Source: Balanoglossus misakiensis
Taxonomy: Eukaryota; Hemichordata
NCBI GenBank assembly: GCA_040954595.2
Contig: CM082593.2
Location: 8,246,001 to 8,310,000 of the forward strand
DNA length: 64,000 nt
Direction of reading: 5' to 3'
Shown: in pieces, positions 10,651 to 24,370 of the stretch
Numbering within the stretch: the stretch's first letter is position 1
Layout of the letters: every line of letters starts with the position of its first letter
The notes under the pieces: model-generated
Told to the model about the DNA's origin: nothing
The model's database searches: none
What the model saw: only the letters and a program-made list of their open reading frames with translations
Position numbers and translations under genes: made by a program

Positions 10651-12621
10651 GTTCAAATATAAAACTTTGACATTTCTGGTAAAGTAAGTGCACTCAATTG
10701 AAGAATACAACTTAAAGCCATTTGTGCAATTTGATTCACATAAAAGGTCACTGTAAACTTCAGATTGAAGAAAAGTACCCTTTACTTCTGGAATGTGAAA
10801 CTTTATAGGTCTGTACAAAGCAACAGGTGGTTGCTATGGATGAAATGTCAGGCACCAAAGGACCAGGATGTGTGACCTTAAAGAAGGTCATACATAAAAA
10901 CAGGTTATGTTTGAAACCATATACCGGTACAATGCACCTGCTTGCAAATCACAACATAAGTCTGTGTAATTTCTGTAAAGAAGTTGTACGTATTTTAAGT
11001 GTAATAACTTTCCAAATAAATGTGTTAAGTATGTCCAAAAGACTGTGGTCAGTCACTATGTGTCTATAAGAGTAATGTGACATGTTGATGCAAGTTTGTG
11101 ATTCCACTAGGGAATACTATATGTTTATAGGATTGCTAAGTATTGTTAGGCAAGTGTACACTGACATTCAATGGGGTGGGGTCAACACGTGTGTTTCAAC
11201 CAACATCTGCTCTGGGACCTCAGCATTTTGAGACTACGATGTATACTTCTAGGCCGTGCTTGATTTTGAATTGTGAACAACCTACTGGCCTTTAATATAC
11301 TTATTCAATTTATATATTTCGTGTTGATTCAAAATCCTAACCCCAGGTACACTTTAATAAACACACAATTGTCAGAAACACACAAAGATTTTAAAACATG
11401 CTAAATTTGGTTCTCGTTAATTTGTAGGTTTCTTTACATACGTACAGTACTATCTCTGGTAGTTTAACTTTATTCTCCTGAAAACAGCAATCATATCCAT
11501 GACCTTTTAACATACATTGCATATTAATATTTTCTTCTCTTTTTAATACATGTTTTACAAAACACATTTTTTTACTTTTGTTCCACTTCCAGGAAACAGC
11601 TGGTCAAGGAATTTTCTTTAACTGAAAGAATGTTGCACGTGTTGTTATTTTTTTCATAAAACCTAAAAACCTACACACACTGGTAGAATTTGTTTTGTTT
11701 AACCCCCTGACAACTTCAACTCATTACATGCCCAGGCACGGCACACAATTCATCCAAAAGAAATTTATGTCAGCGTTCAGGAAGTGAAAACGACTGCTTT
11801 TGGGAGATATCACTATTTTTACTGGAGAATTGGGAATCTATTCTAAATGGAAATGGGAACTAGGGTAGTATGACTCTATGCAATACAGTCAAGTATGCCC
11901 AAGGGAACTTCCAGATGAAAATCAATGCGGTGCCCTGGTTAGCATTCACTGGTTTTAACTAGTGTTGACAATAGAGAAAAATAGCTGTGCACTCTGATCA
12001 TTGTACTAGGGACAGAATCAGAATCTTTTAAAAGAATATTTCAAGAAATTTATTTTGAATCAAGTTGGACAGGTTATCCTCAAAGCATTACTGACATGAA
12101 ATCATTCGATCAGCTTTCACGTAAATATTCATTCCTGCACTGAGTAAAGCGAAAAAAAAATTTTAAAGTATCAAAACTTAAAAGACAAGAATAGGTATTA
12201 TGTATTTTGCTTCTTTGTTGTGTGTGATGACACCGTAATTGCCACTACATATACTATCAACACTTGAGTTAGAAACGGTAACAATAAGTTCTAAAACTTA
12301 AAATTGTTGCATACACACATAAAAATACAAATCACTAATTGTTTTATTTATAAAATTGAAGTTCCCTGTTTTGTTTTGTTTTAAATGAGTTGAAAACACA
12401 CAGCCATCACACAGCAGGTTGTGCATCAAGCTGAACAATATCAGATGCAGGGATTGGATTGGTCACTTTATAACTGTCTTACGGCTTCAAAGCCAGATGA
12501 GCCAGACAGCAGACATCCAGACCATAGAATGAATTAGTGGTCAAGTATAAAATATTGAGGAGAACATTTCTACATCTGATTTTAATCAGAGTACAATGTA
12601 GTTAACATCACAACCAATGCT

Positions 12622-12714
12622 TTAACCCTTTCACCCCCAGTTCCCTCTTTAGAGGTCCAATGTTACCATAGGAAACAATGGGTCTGGACTGGACCATGTT
12701 GGTGATAGGGTTAA
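12622..12714. mobile_element. Small TTAA-ended palindromic element
   Basis: It begins TTAACCCTTTCACCCCCAG and ends TTGGTGATAGGGTTAA, an imperfect inverted repeat. The interior contains a second pairing, GGTCCAATGTT against the GGACCATGTTGG side. At only 93 bp it is a minimal MITE. TTAA followed by CCC is the classical piggyBac terminus. Confidence 0.5.
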
Positions 12715-13278
12715 ACCCAATTGCCCAGTATAAGGATCTACATGGAAACAATTGGATTATACAACATGAAGGAGATAATGCCTGACTTTATTATACAAGC
12801 TTACATCTTACCGACAACAATCCATCTGAATGGACTGGTCATATTTGTAGAAACAGCAACAGTGTGAGACTTTTCCTTCCATTTTTTAATTTTTTTGATG
12901 ATGTCGTAAAACCCAGTCATTTATCAACAAAGAATTAAGTCAGTTAATATCCTTCAAAATATTTAAGTTAGATTCTGTAGTAATTGGGTTTCTTGTCATA
13001 AAATCCTGGTCTAACATTGCTTTAGGTAAAATCAATATTGAGTAATTTTAATTTCCTTGTCTTACAGCATAAACTACTCTCTTATTACGGTTTGGTAAAA
13101 AATAGCCATCAAAAGTTAACACAGTGCACATGTAGTTAAATGTAATGATTGTAATGGTTTTAATTTGAGCTAATGCTTGAATAACCATAAAGTTTCAATT
13201 TCTAAAATTGATCATGATTTTTTGAATTACAGAAACATAAAAGGGCATGGGACACAGGGTAACTTGAATTTTGAAAGG

Positions 13279-13649
13279 TTAGAGCCTCTAGAGCTGCCAC
13301 TTTACGCATTATTTTCATGATTTTATTTTCCAACTTAAAAAATTGGTCCATCTAATTAAGCTTACTGATACATAGGTAAACATGAACACCTTATCGATGC
13401 CCGATTGTGACTGCATGTTGCAATTTGAACATGTTATATATTAAAACGGTGCCACACCAATTTAATCAGCCTCCATATAATCAGTACACAGCTAGCTATT
13501 GTTGTATGCGTCGCCAAGAGATGACAAACTGATGCAAATGCAAGTAATATGGCTTTAATAATGGTGAGGATTTTAGAGGATAGGGAATATATTTGAAATA
13601 TTTTACTGTGGAAAAAAATATGTGAAATTTGGCAGCTATAGGGGCTTCA
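13279..13649. mobile_element. TTAA-type MITE (AGCTGCC family)
   Basis: The left end is GTTAGAGCCTCTAGAGCTGCC and the right end is GGCAGCTATAGGGGCTTCAA, imperfect inverses of each other. The interior matches 41993-42301 over most of its length (TTTTCATGATTTTATTTTCC, TGCATGTTGCAATTTGAAC, GCCAAGAGATGACAAACTG). Fragments lie at 7166-7276 and 27012-27144. It is non-coding. Confidence 0.75.
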
Positions 13650-15978
13650 AACTGAAAGATTATTCTATTGTCCTAGAATTATCTTTAGCTGTCTTCTGTT
13701 CTTATTTTTATAAAAATCAAAACTTTTTTTTCTGGTGTGATGCTCAACTTGATTAATGTATATGTGCAGTTAGTTTATCTAATGTAAAGTAATCAGCCAA
13801 TAACATTCATTATAATAAAGAACGCCATTGTTCTTCTTTCATGTGTGCATTGTTACATAGGCTTCTATTTGTCAAAACCTTATCACAGCACTATTCAAAA
13901 CACATTTCGCAGGTGATGCAGTATCCTGGAATACGATAAAAAAAATGTTTATGGCCCCTTTCCTTCATGGATTATTGGATGTTGGTTCTTCAAATCAAGA
14001 CCACCTGGTCACACCACTGTTGCACAATTACTTTAACATTTTCGTGCAGTCAGGTGAAATTGCTTCTGACCTTCAAAGTAAACTTAATAATATCAAATGC
14101 CTCCTCTTTGCTCTGTCACTTGCAAACAGAAAAATGGGTCTTTAAATATTTTTAGAACAAGTTGGCCTGCAGTAATGCTACCTGTAATCAATCATGCCTG
14201 GAGCAGTTTCTATTAACCCTGCAAATATAAATTAGAATGCACCGTCAATCTCATACAATATATGATCTGCTATTTTTGTGATGAACTACACAATTAGATT
14301 GAGCGATCTTTTATAACTAGGGGCGATATGATTTCTAGGTTGGAAAGAATTGAAATTTCCTGTTTGGAATTGGATTATTCATTATGCACTGAAGAAAATA
14401 CTGTAAAACATTTTGATTATAATTATAAAATATGATTTATTTGCTATCAGAGTTTGGTTTCTGATGTCATCGTCAGAAAAATTCTTACTCTAAAAATAAA
14501 AGTATTATTTCGCGTTTACTTCATTTTCCTCATAAAGAAATTTTACCCATTGTTGAACCTGTTACCTAAATCAATTTTGAGTTCTCCTTAGTGAATTTTC
14601 AGCCATGCCACAAATATCATAAAATTTTACTTTTCTAGTTTTAATGGTTCGAATTTTTTTTCAGCTATTCTGGAAAACCCACTTTCTGCAGGTTTATTAC
14701 ATCAAAATGTAAATGCTCTACATGACTGTGTACATTATGATGGAATATGTTTTCAAAATGTTTAACCAAACATACAAAGCTCCTGTGAAAAACTCAATTT
14801 CCTATTCCAGTCTTTACATTTAGCCTTTTGAGCTGTCATGTGATATACATGTGACATGAGGTAAAACCAATTGGAAGATTACATATATCCTTCAAGGTGA
14901 TTTAGTAGTTTCTTGTATTGACAAATTCAATTGGCTGTTGGTTTCTGTAACAGGTATTGACCTCATGTGAGGTACAGGCAATGAATGTGGTTGTAATATA
15001 GCAATAATTCCAAGCCAAGAAAGTGAATTCCTTAGAGAATGCCAGTTATATATGATAGTTCATGTCTCATAGTGAAAACGCATAAATTTTATCGTGACCT
15101 GTTGACCTGTAGTAATCTAAATTACTTTCATGCAGATTATCGCCCATCAAATTAGCATTCTCTGACCTTAGTTGTCATTGGTTACCAAGCCACTGAATTT
15201 CATGATTATATAGATCTGCTGAAGACATTACAAACTGAAACAGTGGCAAACATATTCCTTGCTTGTCACACTGGAACACAGTGTAAAGTCTATTGATAAT
15301 AGCATTCTTATTTCTTTATTATCAACATTTCATATTATATTTGACACAATAGAATTTTAGTCAGTCATTTGACAGTGACATGTTCAAATATATGATATTA
15401 CATCTTTCATTCCATGAGATTTACTGTAACGAACAACTCAAATTATACATTGTTTATTGCAGAAATTATTCTTGTTTTGTTTCACCAGCCACATGAACAT
15501 AGTCTACTCTAGACTTGTCATATTGTTGCTTGGCCTATCAAATCACTCTTAACATAGTTCATTTCCTGATCGAAGCTCAAAAGTCTAGCAAGAAGTAATT
15601 CAAGGCGAAGCAATGAAGTCGACCAAGACTAGAGGGGAAAACGACAATTTGTATTCACCAACTTGTCTCTAAGCCTTCTTTTACTGGGGTCACATCAACG
15701 GCTAAAGTCACACTGGCTTTCAATCTAATCTTGGTGTGATCAGTTTCAATATTGATCTGGCAGACAGCCATGTATTTTTTTTGTCAACTCCCCCGTTCCT
15801 ATTGGCTGCTAAATAAGGTCATTACACAAAATATCATGATATATATGTGGCAATATTTGAGGTAAAGTAGTCTAAGTCAGTCACCACAGCGCTGCATTGC
15901 TGCCACGCAGTTCTGACTGCAGCTTCTTATTTGTGAAATAAAACCTCATCTGCAATGCTTGTCCCTGACATTCATCAT

Positions 15979-16307
15979 TTAAAGGCCAACAATCGTCTTA
16001 TGCGCATGTGCGTAATTTCGTGTGTACAAACATTACATCCAATTCAAATGTTTGGCAAATTTTGACGCATGCAAATAGTGGGCTGCCTTTACTTCCTACA
16101 TGTCATGCACACCGTATAAGTAGATTTTAATTTTGTCCCTTCTTTTCATCCAATTTGCTGTCTTTTCCCGATCTCCGACACGTCGCCGCCATCTTGTCTG
16201 TTGTTAAAATAGGACAGCACACTTCTTTATGACATTGACTGTATACAATCTTTTGTAACCAGAGTCCCTGGTTTGGTATATGCGCATAAGACAATCATCA
16301 CCTTTAA
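15979..16307. mobile_element. TTAA-type MITE with CTTATGCGCAT terminal repeats
   Basis: The left end TTAAAGGCCAACAATCGTC leads to TTATGCGCAT, and the right end is the inverse ATGCGCATAAGACAATCATC up to CCTTTAA. The second copy at 48503-48851 shares the whole interior, including CCGATCTCCGACAC and CCATCTTGTCTGTT. In that copy the minus strand is open for 93 codons; in this copy the frame is broken. Confidence 0.75.
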
Positions 16308-16562
16308 TTCAGACTCTTCACCTATAACATAAGATAAATTTCATATTTCGTTTGATTGCATGATTCTACAGCCATTTATCATCAACTTTATTCTGAATGA
16401 CTAACAATTATGTATCAAACAAAAAAAATTTACAGTCCAGTTCAACAGCCCATGTACTGACGGAACAAGTCCATTATATGGAATTAATCGAGAAAACATG
16501 AAAAAATGTATACATAATGTCTGTCTTCAGACTTTTGCAAAAACTGCATAGTTTCCATAAGA

Positions 16563-16853
16563 TCAGCCAGGTTTAAATGGTTGAACTTTCTCTGAGCCAC
16601 TGTATAAATCTTTTATACTTTCCTCTAATAAGCTTGCAATCCTTTTAGGAAAATCCCATCGACGCACATCAATCTTTGGATTAGAAAAGGAATCACTGAT
16701 TGGTGCACAGAATAAGAATTGATGTTTCAATCTGATTAGACTTTGGTAACGGCTCGGCTGGCAGACTTGTTGAATTGAGTGGGAGTTTCCAGACTGGCTT
16801 TCCAAAAATGAAGAAATCTCAGAGCGTAATTTGAACATTATGACACAGACCAA
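16563..16853 (-). CDS. Possible terminal exon of an unrecognised gene
   Basis: A minus-strand reading frame ends in a stop at 16563-16565. Its last 50 codons have normal protein-like composition: mixed charged and aromatic residues, with an amphipathic RIASLLEESIKDLY segment. An AATAAA polyadenylation signal on the same strand lies about 170 bp downstream (near 16390). I could not place an acceptor site with confidence, so the left limit of the exon is uncertain and the coordinates are those of the open frame. I do not recognise the family. It could equally be a relic of a transposon or a chance frame. Confidence 0.25.
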   Translation of the reverse strand: MVCVIMFKLRSEISSFLESQSGNSHSIQQVCQPSRYQSLIRLKHQFLFCAPISDSFSNPKIDVRRWDFPKRIASLLEESIKDLYSGSEKVQPFKPG

Positions 16854-19800
16854 TAAAAATACTCTGTGATTTGTACAGGATGTTTACGACCCCTTCAGAG
16901 TTCATATTGCAGTTTATCACCAGTACATTGAAAATACAATAAATTTTTTGGGGTGGAATTCACCAAACACTTCAAACAAGGTTATAAATTTTATGGTGAT
17001 TTACACAATCAAAATAGGGTCCATTTATTTTACAGTACTGGTACTTCAGATAATTTTAGAACCATGTTTCAAACTTCACCATTTCCAGAAAAACACTCTG
17101 ATGATGTGTATTTATGCCTTTGACCTTGACAGGTGCTACAGACATTTGTATTTCTTGCTCTAATGCCTAATACATGTATACATGTACGGTGAACTGTAAT
17201 GCAAAGTACTGACTTATCAACACAGCCCATGTCTAATATTCTTTTGTACTGCTGTTGTTGAAAAAACAAAATTTCAAGCTACGCTGTCGTCTGGTCTGAT
17301 ACAAGACCAACACAAATACAAATCATCATATCATTGTTGAAGATTGTATGATTACTTTGTTTAAAACCCTAACGCTGCCAAGTCAGTTGAAACTGGTTTG
17401 ATTTCCAGAGTGCCTAGAATCCTGGCACCCAGGCCTGTTTAGGCTGCCAAGTGTGTGTTAATCAGTAGGGCCTATACAAGAGCCTCAGACCAATACAGTG
17501 CAAACCAGTACGATTTGGTACATTTTACAGGGGGCTCTGACTGCCAAGTGTGTCTAAGTACGTATGAGAGCCATGTCAAGACAGTCAAAATACTTTTAAG
17601 AAGAAAAATGGCACATACGTACTTTAAGGGACTTGACACTCTAAACAGGTACGACACCCATTAAAACAGCCACATGTTTGACATTTGCCAGATTTGATGG
17701 TTAATTGCTGTCATACACATATAACCTACTTCCCAATGACGAGCTCAACAGGTTATTGCAGGACAATTCCTGCTGTGTGCTTCCTCATTGCAGAAAGGTG
17801 ATACTATTTTTTCTTTTAGTCAGCTCAGCTGAGAGTATTGTTTGAGTTTGACCCTTAAAAATCACAACCAAAGGTTTCTGAATGGTTTTCTGTAGTATCA
17901 AATATCCTTAATAACATATTAAAAGTCAATAAAATTCACATGACCGGAAAGGTGTATAATTTTTAAGGTGATGCCCAAGATGGCCGCCGCCTAATTTTCT
18001 ATATTCTAGAATATTGACATTTTCCTGTTTTTAAAATATATTGTATATCATTGAATTATTAATTAAAAAAATAGAAACTGGGTGTTCCCATCCAACTATT
18101 TTTTCTAAAAGATGGTCTATTAACCTTGTGGACAATGCTGAGTCAGCACTTTTCTTGCATCCGTCATGCTATATAGTTTTCCTATGGTGAAAATATCTGA
18201 ACAGCTATCACAAAATGAATTATGGTGATATATTACGTTCACTGTTATTTGTATCATTAATAAAGCTTCAAAAAGAAAATGACAATATTACAACACAAAG
18301 TATCTATTTTTAATAATTTGTATTTGGACATATACATGTATGCTTTCACAGAAATTTCTAATTTCTGTAAAACGCACTGGTAATCATTTTCCTTCCTGCT
18401 GATATTACCATAATGCAAGAGTGTCCATGTCTCTGGTGCCTAGAACAAATTCACATCATCACCTGATAGTGTCATGTTATTCTAGACACCAGAAATACAT
18501 TTGTTTGGTAATTCTTCACTCCAAAATATGCTCATTTTCAGGAACATACATGTACCTGGATTCTGATTATTTTGTGATTACTTCCTAGGCCATGCCCTCT
18601 TAGTGACCCTTTGATTTTTTGTCAAGCTCTTTCTACATGACAATGAGTAGGAGTTTTACATGTAGTAGCCATCAGCTACAATACATACATACAAATTCAT
18701 CATCTGGTAGAGTTAACTCATAACTGTATGAATATTTTCTATCTCTCACGCTTGCTTTTGTTAGCTCCCCTTTTTCATTTTCTGCCACCCGCATATTTTA
18801 AATTTTTTACCTATCACCGTGAATAGAGTGGGTAAGGACACCTTGGGGCATTTAGTATTTATATTCAGAATGTTTGACAAGATTTCAAAGAAGGACCAGT
18901 GATTTTACAGCCATTATCTGTACTTAAATTAATGATGTTTTTTCTCACTATGATATCCATGAACATTTATATAAAAATATGTTGCATTATTCTTTTTAAA
19001 AAAAATGACCCCAAAAAGCATGATATTGTCAGGAACTCCGGGTTGCATGGAAATCACACGGAAGATTTTTAATATCACAGATATTAAAGAGCCAAGTTGT
19101 ACAGTTCCAAAAATTACCAAATGCTATGGACATGACAAGATGTATCTTTCTGCACAGTTTCAGTTTTCTAATTTTCCGAAATCCATCAAATCAAGCACAC
19201 ATACACTAATATATGACAACTGTTCTATGACGTAAATTTGTTTACATTTCTTTCCTTTTTATTTGGCTTTAAACTGACTCCCTTTCTTTTATTCAATATA
19301 TATACATGTATATATATAGATAAACAAAAAACTTAATGTGAAGAGGTTCAGAAAGGGTACATGCATGATGCTGATGCATGATTCTCCAGAAATGATGTCA
19401 CACATTAGGACAGAAATGCTGCTCCATTAATAATAATTGGAGATGTATTCTCCAGGCAACATGCAAATGATTGTCTGGACATAGCCTATCTGGTATAGTC
19501 TGCAATTGATCAACTTTACACAACAAAATAAAAGTTCAACGCATATTTTACATCATCTTGAATTACTGCAAATTATTATAAGAGTGCTTCCATCTCAATG
19601 ATTGAGGTAAGCTGAAAATAGAATTTAAGAGCTCTTCCAATCCAGACCTGGTGTGATTCTACATTTGTAATAATCTAAAGCGTGCTGGAGATTACTAATC
19701 CAAAAACATTATGTCAAAGAAGAAATTGGTCATCTCACCGCTAGAAGTAGAATTCAAGTTCAATCAATGAGAAAAGTATTCCAGCAGATTGAGTGTTTTA

Positions 19801-22800
19801 AGCCTTTTAACCAGAATGTTGATAAATTCTTCTCTGAGACAATCTCAATGACATTCCATGAAATATACACAACTGTACATATATTACTATCTTAGTATCT
19901 AGCATCCATTTCCTTACTCTTTTCATATAATTATATCACTATCTATGAATTCAGCTAGAGTCAGTCAGACTATTTTCCATATATTGGAATAAGGAGTTAA
20001 CATTTTTCAGTTTACTTTGGATAATTTTTAAGACAGCTTATCAAGAGATAATAGGGACTCAAAATCAACATTTTAATGATACTAACTCTAAAAATCACAT
20101 AATATGAAAAGTTTATAAAAATCCAGTAATACATATGATGTATGTGGTAATGATTTTAGATGACAATGTCCAAAATTACCAAGACATGATCTTTTGTATC
20201 AATCCAATCAAAGTATAAGATTTCAAAATGAGGACAGGTCACTTTTCATTGCTCTGAAATTCCACATATGGTGACAAAATTGTCCAGAAAAACTATATTC
20301 CAAATATTTGAAATTAAAATAATATTTTCAGTTTCTTTGTACCCAATTGTAATTGTTCACAAAATAATCCTCGTACCTTCCTCTTTTCTGTATTACCTAA
20401 ATATGAACAATACAACCTGTACATACAGGTGTTCAATATTTTCTTTAACCTTACACTGTAAGACACTGCTGCTGATACACACAACAGCTAGGGTTTTTTT
20501 TGCTCAAACAGTCAATTTACAAGTACCAATATTCCTTTGGGGAAAAGATTGCTTGCAACCTGGGCACACAAGCGACCTTGCTATTTCATTTATGTTACCA
20601 TTGTTACATGCCATTCAAACGTTTCAACAATCTCTCCACACCCACAAAATGGGGACCTTTTATTTCTGATAATACAAATTTGCTGCAAGTCCCTCGTGGT
20701 GTCTGTGCTAAACAAAAGAAACATACGAAAGAATCTAGTCGCCTCTGAAAGGTTGAACAACTCCCCAGATTCCATAATTATTACACGCTCCCAAGTGGCA
20801 TCAATATCACAGTGACCTCTGACCTCAAAAGTAATAGCGCGTTATTGTGTTATTCCAACCAGTTATAGAATTCAATGCAGGCAATGTGCATGTAAATTAA
20901 GTCCATAGGGAATCCCGACATTCACAATAGTTGGCACCTTTCGAAGGATGATTCACAAAAAACAATTTCCCTCACACAAATCCTTCTGAAGGGGTTTTCA
21001 ACATTCTTTGGGCACAGATTTTTGCAGGGAGTTTTTGATAAGTGATTTTGAATAGTTTGTTTTGGAAATCCATTAAAATGTTATCAAAGAAAAAGAAGTG
21101 TCTTTCAGTTGGAAGCACCTACATGTAATAAAAGACCTGTCAGAAAATGTGCTTTAACTTGCATATATCTAAACAGCACTGTCTGCCCTTGGCAGGAATC
21201 AAAAATTGATCAATTGGAAAAATTAATTTTGAGTATTTTATGACATACATCTTTCTTATTGAAACAGAGGTCTTATTATCATTTTTTTATTCTAAAAGCT
21301 ATAATCATATCTGAATTTATACTGAAAATGTTGGTAAATGAACTTGACAATAACATTAGAACTAAACTACAAATCACGTTACACTAACAGTGTTTCTTTA
21401 TATTTTTAAAATTTCACCTTTTTAGCAGTGCAGCTAAACTTAAAAAAAATATTTAGTTTGGTTTTGAAATGTCTTTTTTAGTATATTTACTGTTTATATA
21501 CATGACTGTATACCACAAGTGGAAAGCGATAATTCATACATGCACAAAATGTCTCCATGCCAACTCCAATACATTTTAAAGCAAGATTGAAAACTCACAA
21601 AATTTGCATGGTAGGAATAAGGAAAAGGTTGTCCTTGAACGAATCAGGAGACTTCAATGAGTAGGGTGTATCAAGTACCATAGCAACAATAACATAGCAA
21701 CAATAACAATAACACAATCAACTGTGTACCAGAATAACACAAAATTAGTTTGAAAATTCTCTTTATTGATCTTTCAATACTACTGAGTACTGAGACTGTA
21801 TATTACTTTACAAATTTACCAGATATTTGATTCCTTCATGAACTTGGTCCAAAACTTGATTTCTCTTGTTACACCTTTAATCAGAATTTAATTATAGTGT
21901 GACACATTTAATTTTATACTGACAAAAATAACCATTTCTTGAACTATAAATGCCTTTTGACCCTAAAATATTCTGAAAATGCTCTCTTCTGGTTGAAATG
22001 TCCTTTTCATCGCCATGGTAACTCATGTGTATGACTAATTTACCAGGCTCTCATAAAGTCTCAGTCATTATAAAACAGAGATAGTAACTCACCCAGAATA
22101 CTGGGCTGACTCTAATGGATTCTATTATATTCTTGATGCATTAAATTGACTAGAATTGAGTTCGACATTGCACCTATCACTTTCCTGCCAATCAGAGAGT
22201 GAGACCAGAATCAAATTTTAATACTCAAATACTGAATTACATGAGGCTAGATATGGTTAGCAACAAGAAATACTCAGAATAGAATGTCATTTCCCAGAAA
22301 GATGAATACACATAAATGATATAAAAACCGCACTTAATGTTACTTTCTTGCGTTATTTGATCATCTGCTCTTTTCTATTCCTTTCTGCAGTTCATTATGT
22401 TGCCATGGTAACCAAGCATAAATTTCTTTTCAATAACACACTGCAGTGACCTATTACTCTTGGCATACAATGTACATTAGACATATTATAGCAGACATAA
22501 TCTATAAATATTGGTAGATTTATCTGTGGTACAGTCAAGGTGATGGTCTTGAAAGCGTACAGTCACACTACAGCCAAGTATTCTTGGTTACCCAGACTCC
22601 TCTGCTTCTTCCATTGCCCTCCAGAAAGAGGGTCTGGGGAAATACCAAAGAAAAATCTCCGGGCAAAGATGGCCGACTCAAGGCAAAAGCGATGCATGAT
22701 GGTCGACATTTATGACATTTGATATTATAAGACGATATTACAAAAATATTTATCAAATTTCTCTCTCTCTCTCTTCGATTTGTAGACAGTTTCAGCAGGT

Positions 22801-23248
22801 CCACGCTGCCATATCGCATATGACCATTAGAAGGCATAACTAGGCCAATGTAACACGTTCACAAACTAAGTCGCTCCAACGCCAACACAGCATGTCCACA
22901 TTGGTTATTTTACACCGGCCCAGGCCCAGCACTGGTGCTACACCACCGTAAACTGTCCAGTATGAACCCTCTTTGTAACCACCATACAAGGTGTATATAT
23001 TACATAACTGTCAAAAGTTGAAGGAAGTGGGTAGCTTACAATCAGTTGAAATGTTTGTTTTAGGTTTCAAGCCGATTAGAGGTGTTGGAATCTGCTTAAT
23101 CCAGTCTACAGACAGACACATAAATAGAACCTTCACCTGAAGTAACATTTTGTAAAAAAAAAGTCATTATTAATGACATAGTCTTCACTGGATCAGTGAG
23201 TTCAGGAAAACAGCCTAAAAATTACACGAATTACAGGAAATCCATGGC
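16854..23248. other. Non-coding stretch
   Basis: No supported gene. Notable items are a T-MARE palindrome at 18136, several TACATGTA palindromes, and a short repeated phrase CTGCCAAGTGTGT at about 17442 and 17542. Open frames around 20268-20815 overlap one another in several frames and have the biased composition of AT-rich chance frames. Confidence 0.4.
18136..18148. promoter_or_regulatory. Perfect T-MARE palindrome
   Basis: TGCTGAGTCAGCA, identical to 8424-8436. Flanks share a loosely similar phrase (CTATGG followed by AAAATAT about 40 bp downstream in both), so the two sites may be remnants of one dispersed repeat. Confidence 0.4.
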
Positions 23249-23477
23249 TTAAAGGGACAAAGACACTTTTGATACAAGACACTGTTTATGTTATTCTATA
23301 TGTGGATATATAGTGAATCAACGTTCAACCACATACAACTTCAATCCCACTTGTAGACTCGCGAGTGAAAAATCTTGCCAAAATGAATAATCGTTGTTTA
23401 CCATTTATTTATTTTAGAGAGATTTTTACTCTCATATCTTACAAACGGGCAGCAAGAGAGAGACTTTGTCCCTTTAA
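23249..23477. mobile_element. TTAA-type MITE, GGGACAAAGTC family
   Basis: It starts TTAAAGGGACAAAGAC and ends GACTTTGTCCCTTTAA. Inside are GATACAAGACACTGTTTATG, GTGGATATATAGTGAATCAA, CAAAATGAATAAT and the GGGCAGC, GAGAGAGAC stretch shared with copies at 49093, 53546, 60068 and 63036. This copy is about 120 bp shorter than the full element because part of the right arm is missing. Confidence 0.8.
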
Positions 23478-24133
23478 TTGCATTTATTTTTTTATTCTGA
23501 GAGAACAAGTCCCACCAACTACCTCATACTCCGGAAAGATTTATTCTGAATCCTTAAACTGAAGCTAAGTGGTACAAGGAAGGTAAATGGTCTCAAATGA
23601 TTGGGTGCAACTTCTGGGTTCACACTGCAGTCACAAGTGCCATATTAGCCTGACGACTCAAATTTGCACAAGTTTGCGACTGAGACAGAATCAGACTATA
23701 TGAAGGTGAAACACTACCTGGTACACAAGATTGGAAAGTGTACAGGTGGTACCAAAATGGCTGATATGTGTCTACTCTTTGCATTGTACTTTGAAAAGTA
23801 GTGCTACACTGATTGGTCAGAATACTCTTTGGTCGGTAGGTGTGTGCCCTACATACACGGGCCGTCCGATAGTAACGATTTATGTTTTGTTTTCATGTCA
23901 GATCTCCTAGTCAGCTATAATCTAAATAAGTATATGTTAAGAAGTAGACTGTTCATTGAGTTGTTATCAAGGGGTTGGACACAGGCAAGTGGGATCAACA
24001 GTTGGCTGAATAGAATTGCCTGAGGCTCTGAAACAAATTCTAAAGCCATTGAATCAATCTGTCTGTTCTACTGCCCTCGTCATAATTTCAGGTTTTAGTC
24101 AAGCCCCCATAATCACTAAATATCTCAGGTTGT

Positions 24134-24370
24134 TTAAAGGGAAGGGGTTGTCGTGCCGCGTGGGTGTCCCCCTTGATGAGAATATGTCCTCCCATACCAG
24201 CGCAAACCCCACTGCAGTCACCATGACCTACTACAGGATCTTCAGTTGCTGTCATGCCCAGTTTACGCTACGGTTGGCTGCTTTGTTCATTCTAAGAATG
24301 ATCTAATTTCAGGGATTTGTGGATGAATTGTAATGTTTATAAACAAACAAATAAATAAACAAACAAACAC
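24134..24370 (+). mobile_element. TTAA-type MITE, GGGGTCGTCGCG family, right end lost
   Basis: It begins TTAAAGGGAAGGGGTTGTCG and follows the family through GGGTGTCCCCCTTGATGAG and ACGGTTGGCTGCTTTGTTC to the (CAAA/TAAA)n tract. The distal terminal repeat is absent; sequence after about 24370 is unrelated. Confidence 0.75.

Larger units (their letters stand above)
10651..15978. other. Non-coding stretch
   Basis: AT-rich sequence with no supported gene. It holds a small TTAA element (12622-12714) and one MITE (13279-13649). The remainder shows neither splice-bounded reading frames nor recognised repeats. Confidence 0.45.

Noticed and set aside
13945-14145. 66-codon frame with mixed composition
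   Set aside because: It overlaps another frame of similar length, and no splice or family support was found.
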